Below, piece after piece: positions 63,867 through 64,000 of a stretch of 64,000 nt of DNA. The stretch lies in NCBI GenBank assembly GCA_963787285.1, contig CAWBCM010000008.1, forward strand, positions 62,001-126,000, written 5' to 3'. Source of the stretch: JAHEJN01 sp963787285. Lineage in GTDB: Bacteria; Actinomycetota; Acidimicrobiia; Acidimicrobiales; JAHEJN01. Made by a program: the position numbers and the translations under genes. How positions within the stretch are numbered: position 1 is the first letter of the stretch; every line of letters begins with the position of its first letter. The notes beneath the pieces were generated by a model. That model was not told the DNA's origin and did not search any database. It saw only the letters and a list, made by a program, of their open reading frames with translations.

Positions 63867-64000
63867 ATGGACCGCCGGCGAATCGCCCGTTCGATCGTTG
63901 TCGTGTTGGCGCTCACGTCCACCGGCTGTGCGGGTGTCGCCGAAATGCAGGTCGAGGCGGCGCCGACCCCCACACCCGCTCCCGCCGCTGCGGTCGATGA
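63867..64000 (+). CDS. 5' end of a lipoprotein gene
   Basis: ATG 63867 opens a signal peptide (RRRIARSIVVVLALTSTGC) with lipobox STGC, then a Pro/Thr/Ala-rich linker that runs off the right edge after 44 codons. CATACT, a -10-like box, lies 7 nt upstream. Folded domain not visible. Confidence 0.6.
   Translation, partial: MDRRRIARSIVVVLALTSTGCAGVAEMQVEAAPTPTPAPAAAVD

Overview
The window is high-GC, densely packed bacterial DNA, most likely from an actinobacterium of the Acidimicrobiia/Ilumatobacter type. This placement is inferred from family content, not from a search. Supporting signs are a mycothiol-type maleylpyruvate isomerase-fold protein, the trio histidine phosphatase/DUF3090/SCO1664 kinase-like protein, a ferrochelatase with an iron-sulfur-type C-terminal Cys cluster, an F420 hydrogenase beta-like protein, many GTG starts, and about 25 genes with a TANNNT box 6-9 nt before the start codon (leaderless mRNA). 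I saw no rRNA, tRNA, CRISPR array or insertion sequence.

Layout. 1-4.3 kb: a leftward block with an ABC-2 exporter, an ABC-F ATPase and an Nfu-type Fe-S carrier. 4.5-14 kb: a crotonase, a glutaredoxin and three very large multi-membrane proteins of the GT-C/'YYY'/Agl23 type. 14-19 kb: ferrochelatase, a sulfotransferase-like and a glycosyltransferase gene of less biased composition, and lipoproteins built from a two-Cys module. 19-23.6 kb: a ParC-ParE type topoisomerase pair. 23.6-35 kb: RecB-like nuclease, trypsin-like lipoprotein, GIDE-LemA protein, TauD-like dioxygenase, MutM, HtpX-like protease, a beta-propeller lipoprotein and a DUF3048 protein. 35.3-48.6 kb: a selenocysteine-containing SelD followed by a dispersed menaquinone cluster (menE, menC, menH, menD, menB, menF, i.e. 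all steps from chorismate to DHNA-CoA), interrupted by a MarR-controlled drug-type ABC exporter. 48.6-56 kb: methionine aminopeptidase, SDR, crotonase, cation efflux, AcuI-like reductase, FrhB-like protein. 56-64 kb: UdgB, a split chrB and truncated chrA, the phosphatase/DUF3090/SCO1664 trio, an orphan DUF4157 protein, ETF and a lipid kinase.

The strongest points are: (i) SelD encodes its active-site residue with an in-frame TGA followed by a hairpin with bacterial SECIS geometry; (ii) nine coding regions carry broken frames, and every break can be explained by added single bases on the coding strand (about 15 events, five within about 490 bp of parE). This fits insertion-type sequencing or assembly error best, but should be checked in reads because recoding is the alternative; (iii) leaderless promoters fix many start codons, including two divergent pairs sharing overlapping -10 boxes; (iv) the Agl23/YYY membrane proteins form a probable uncharacterised envelope-glycan or lipid-linked sugar system.
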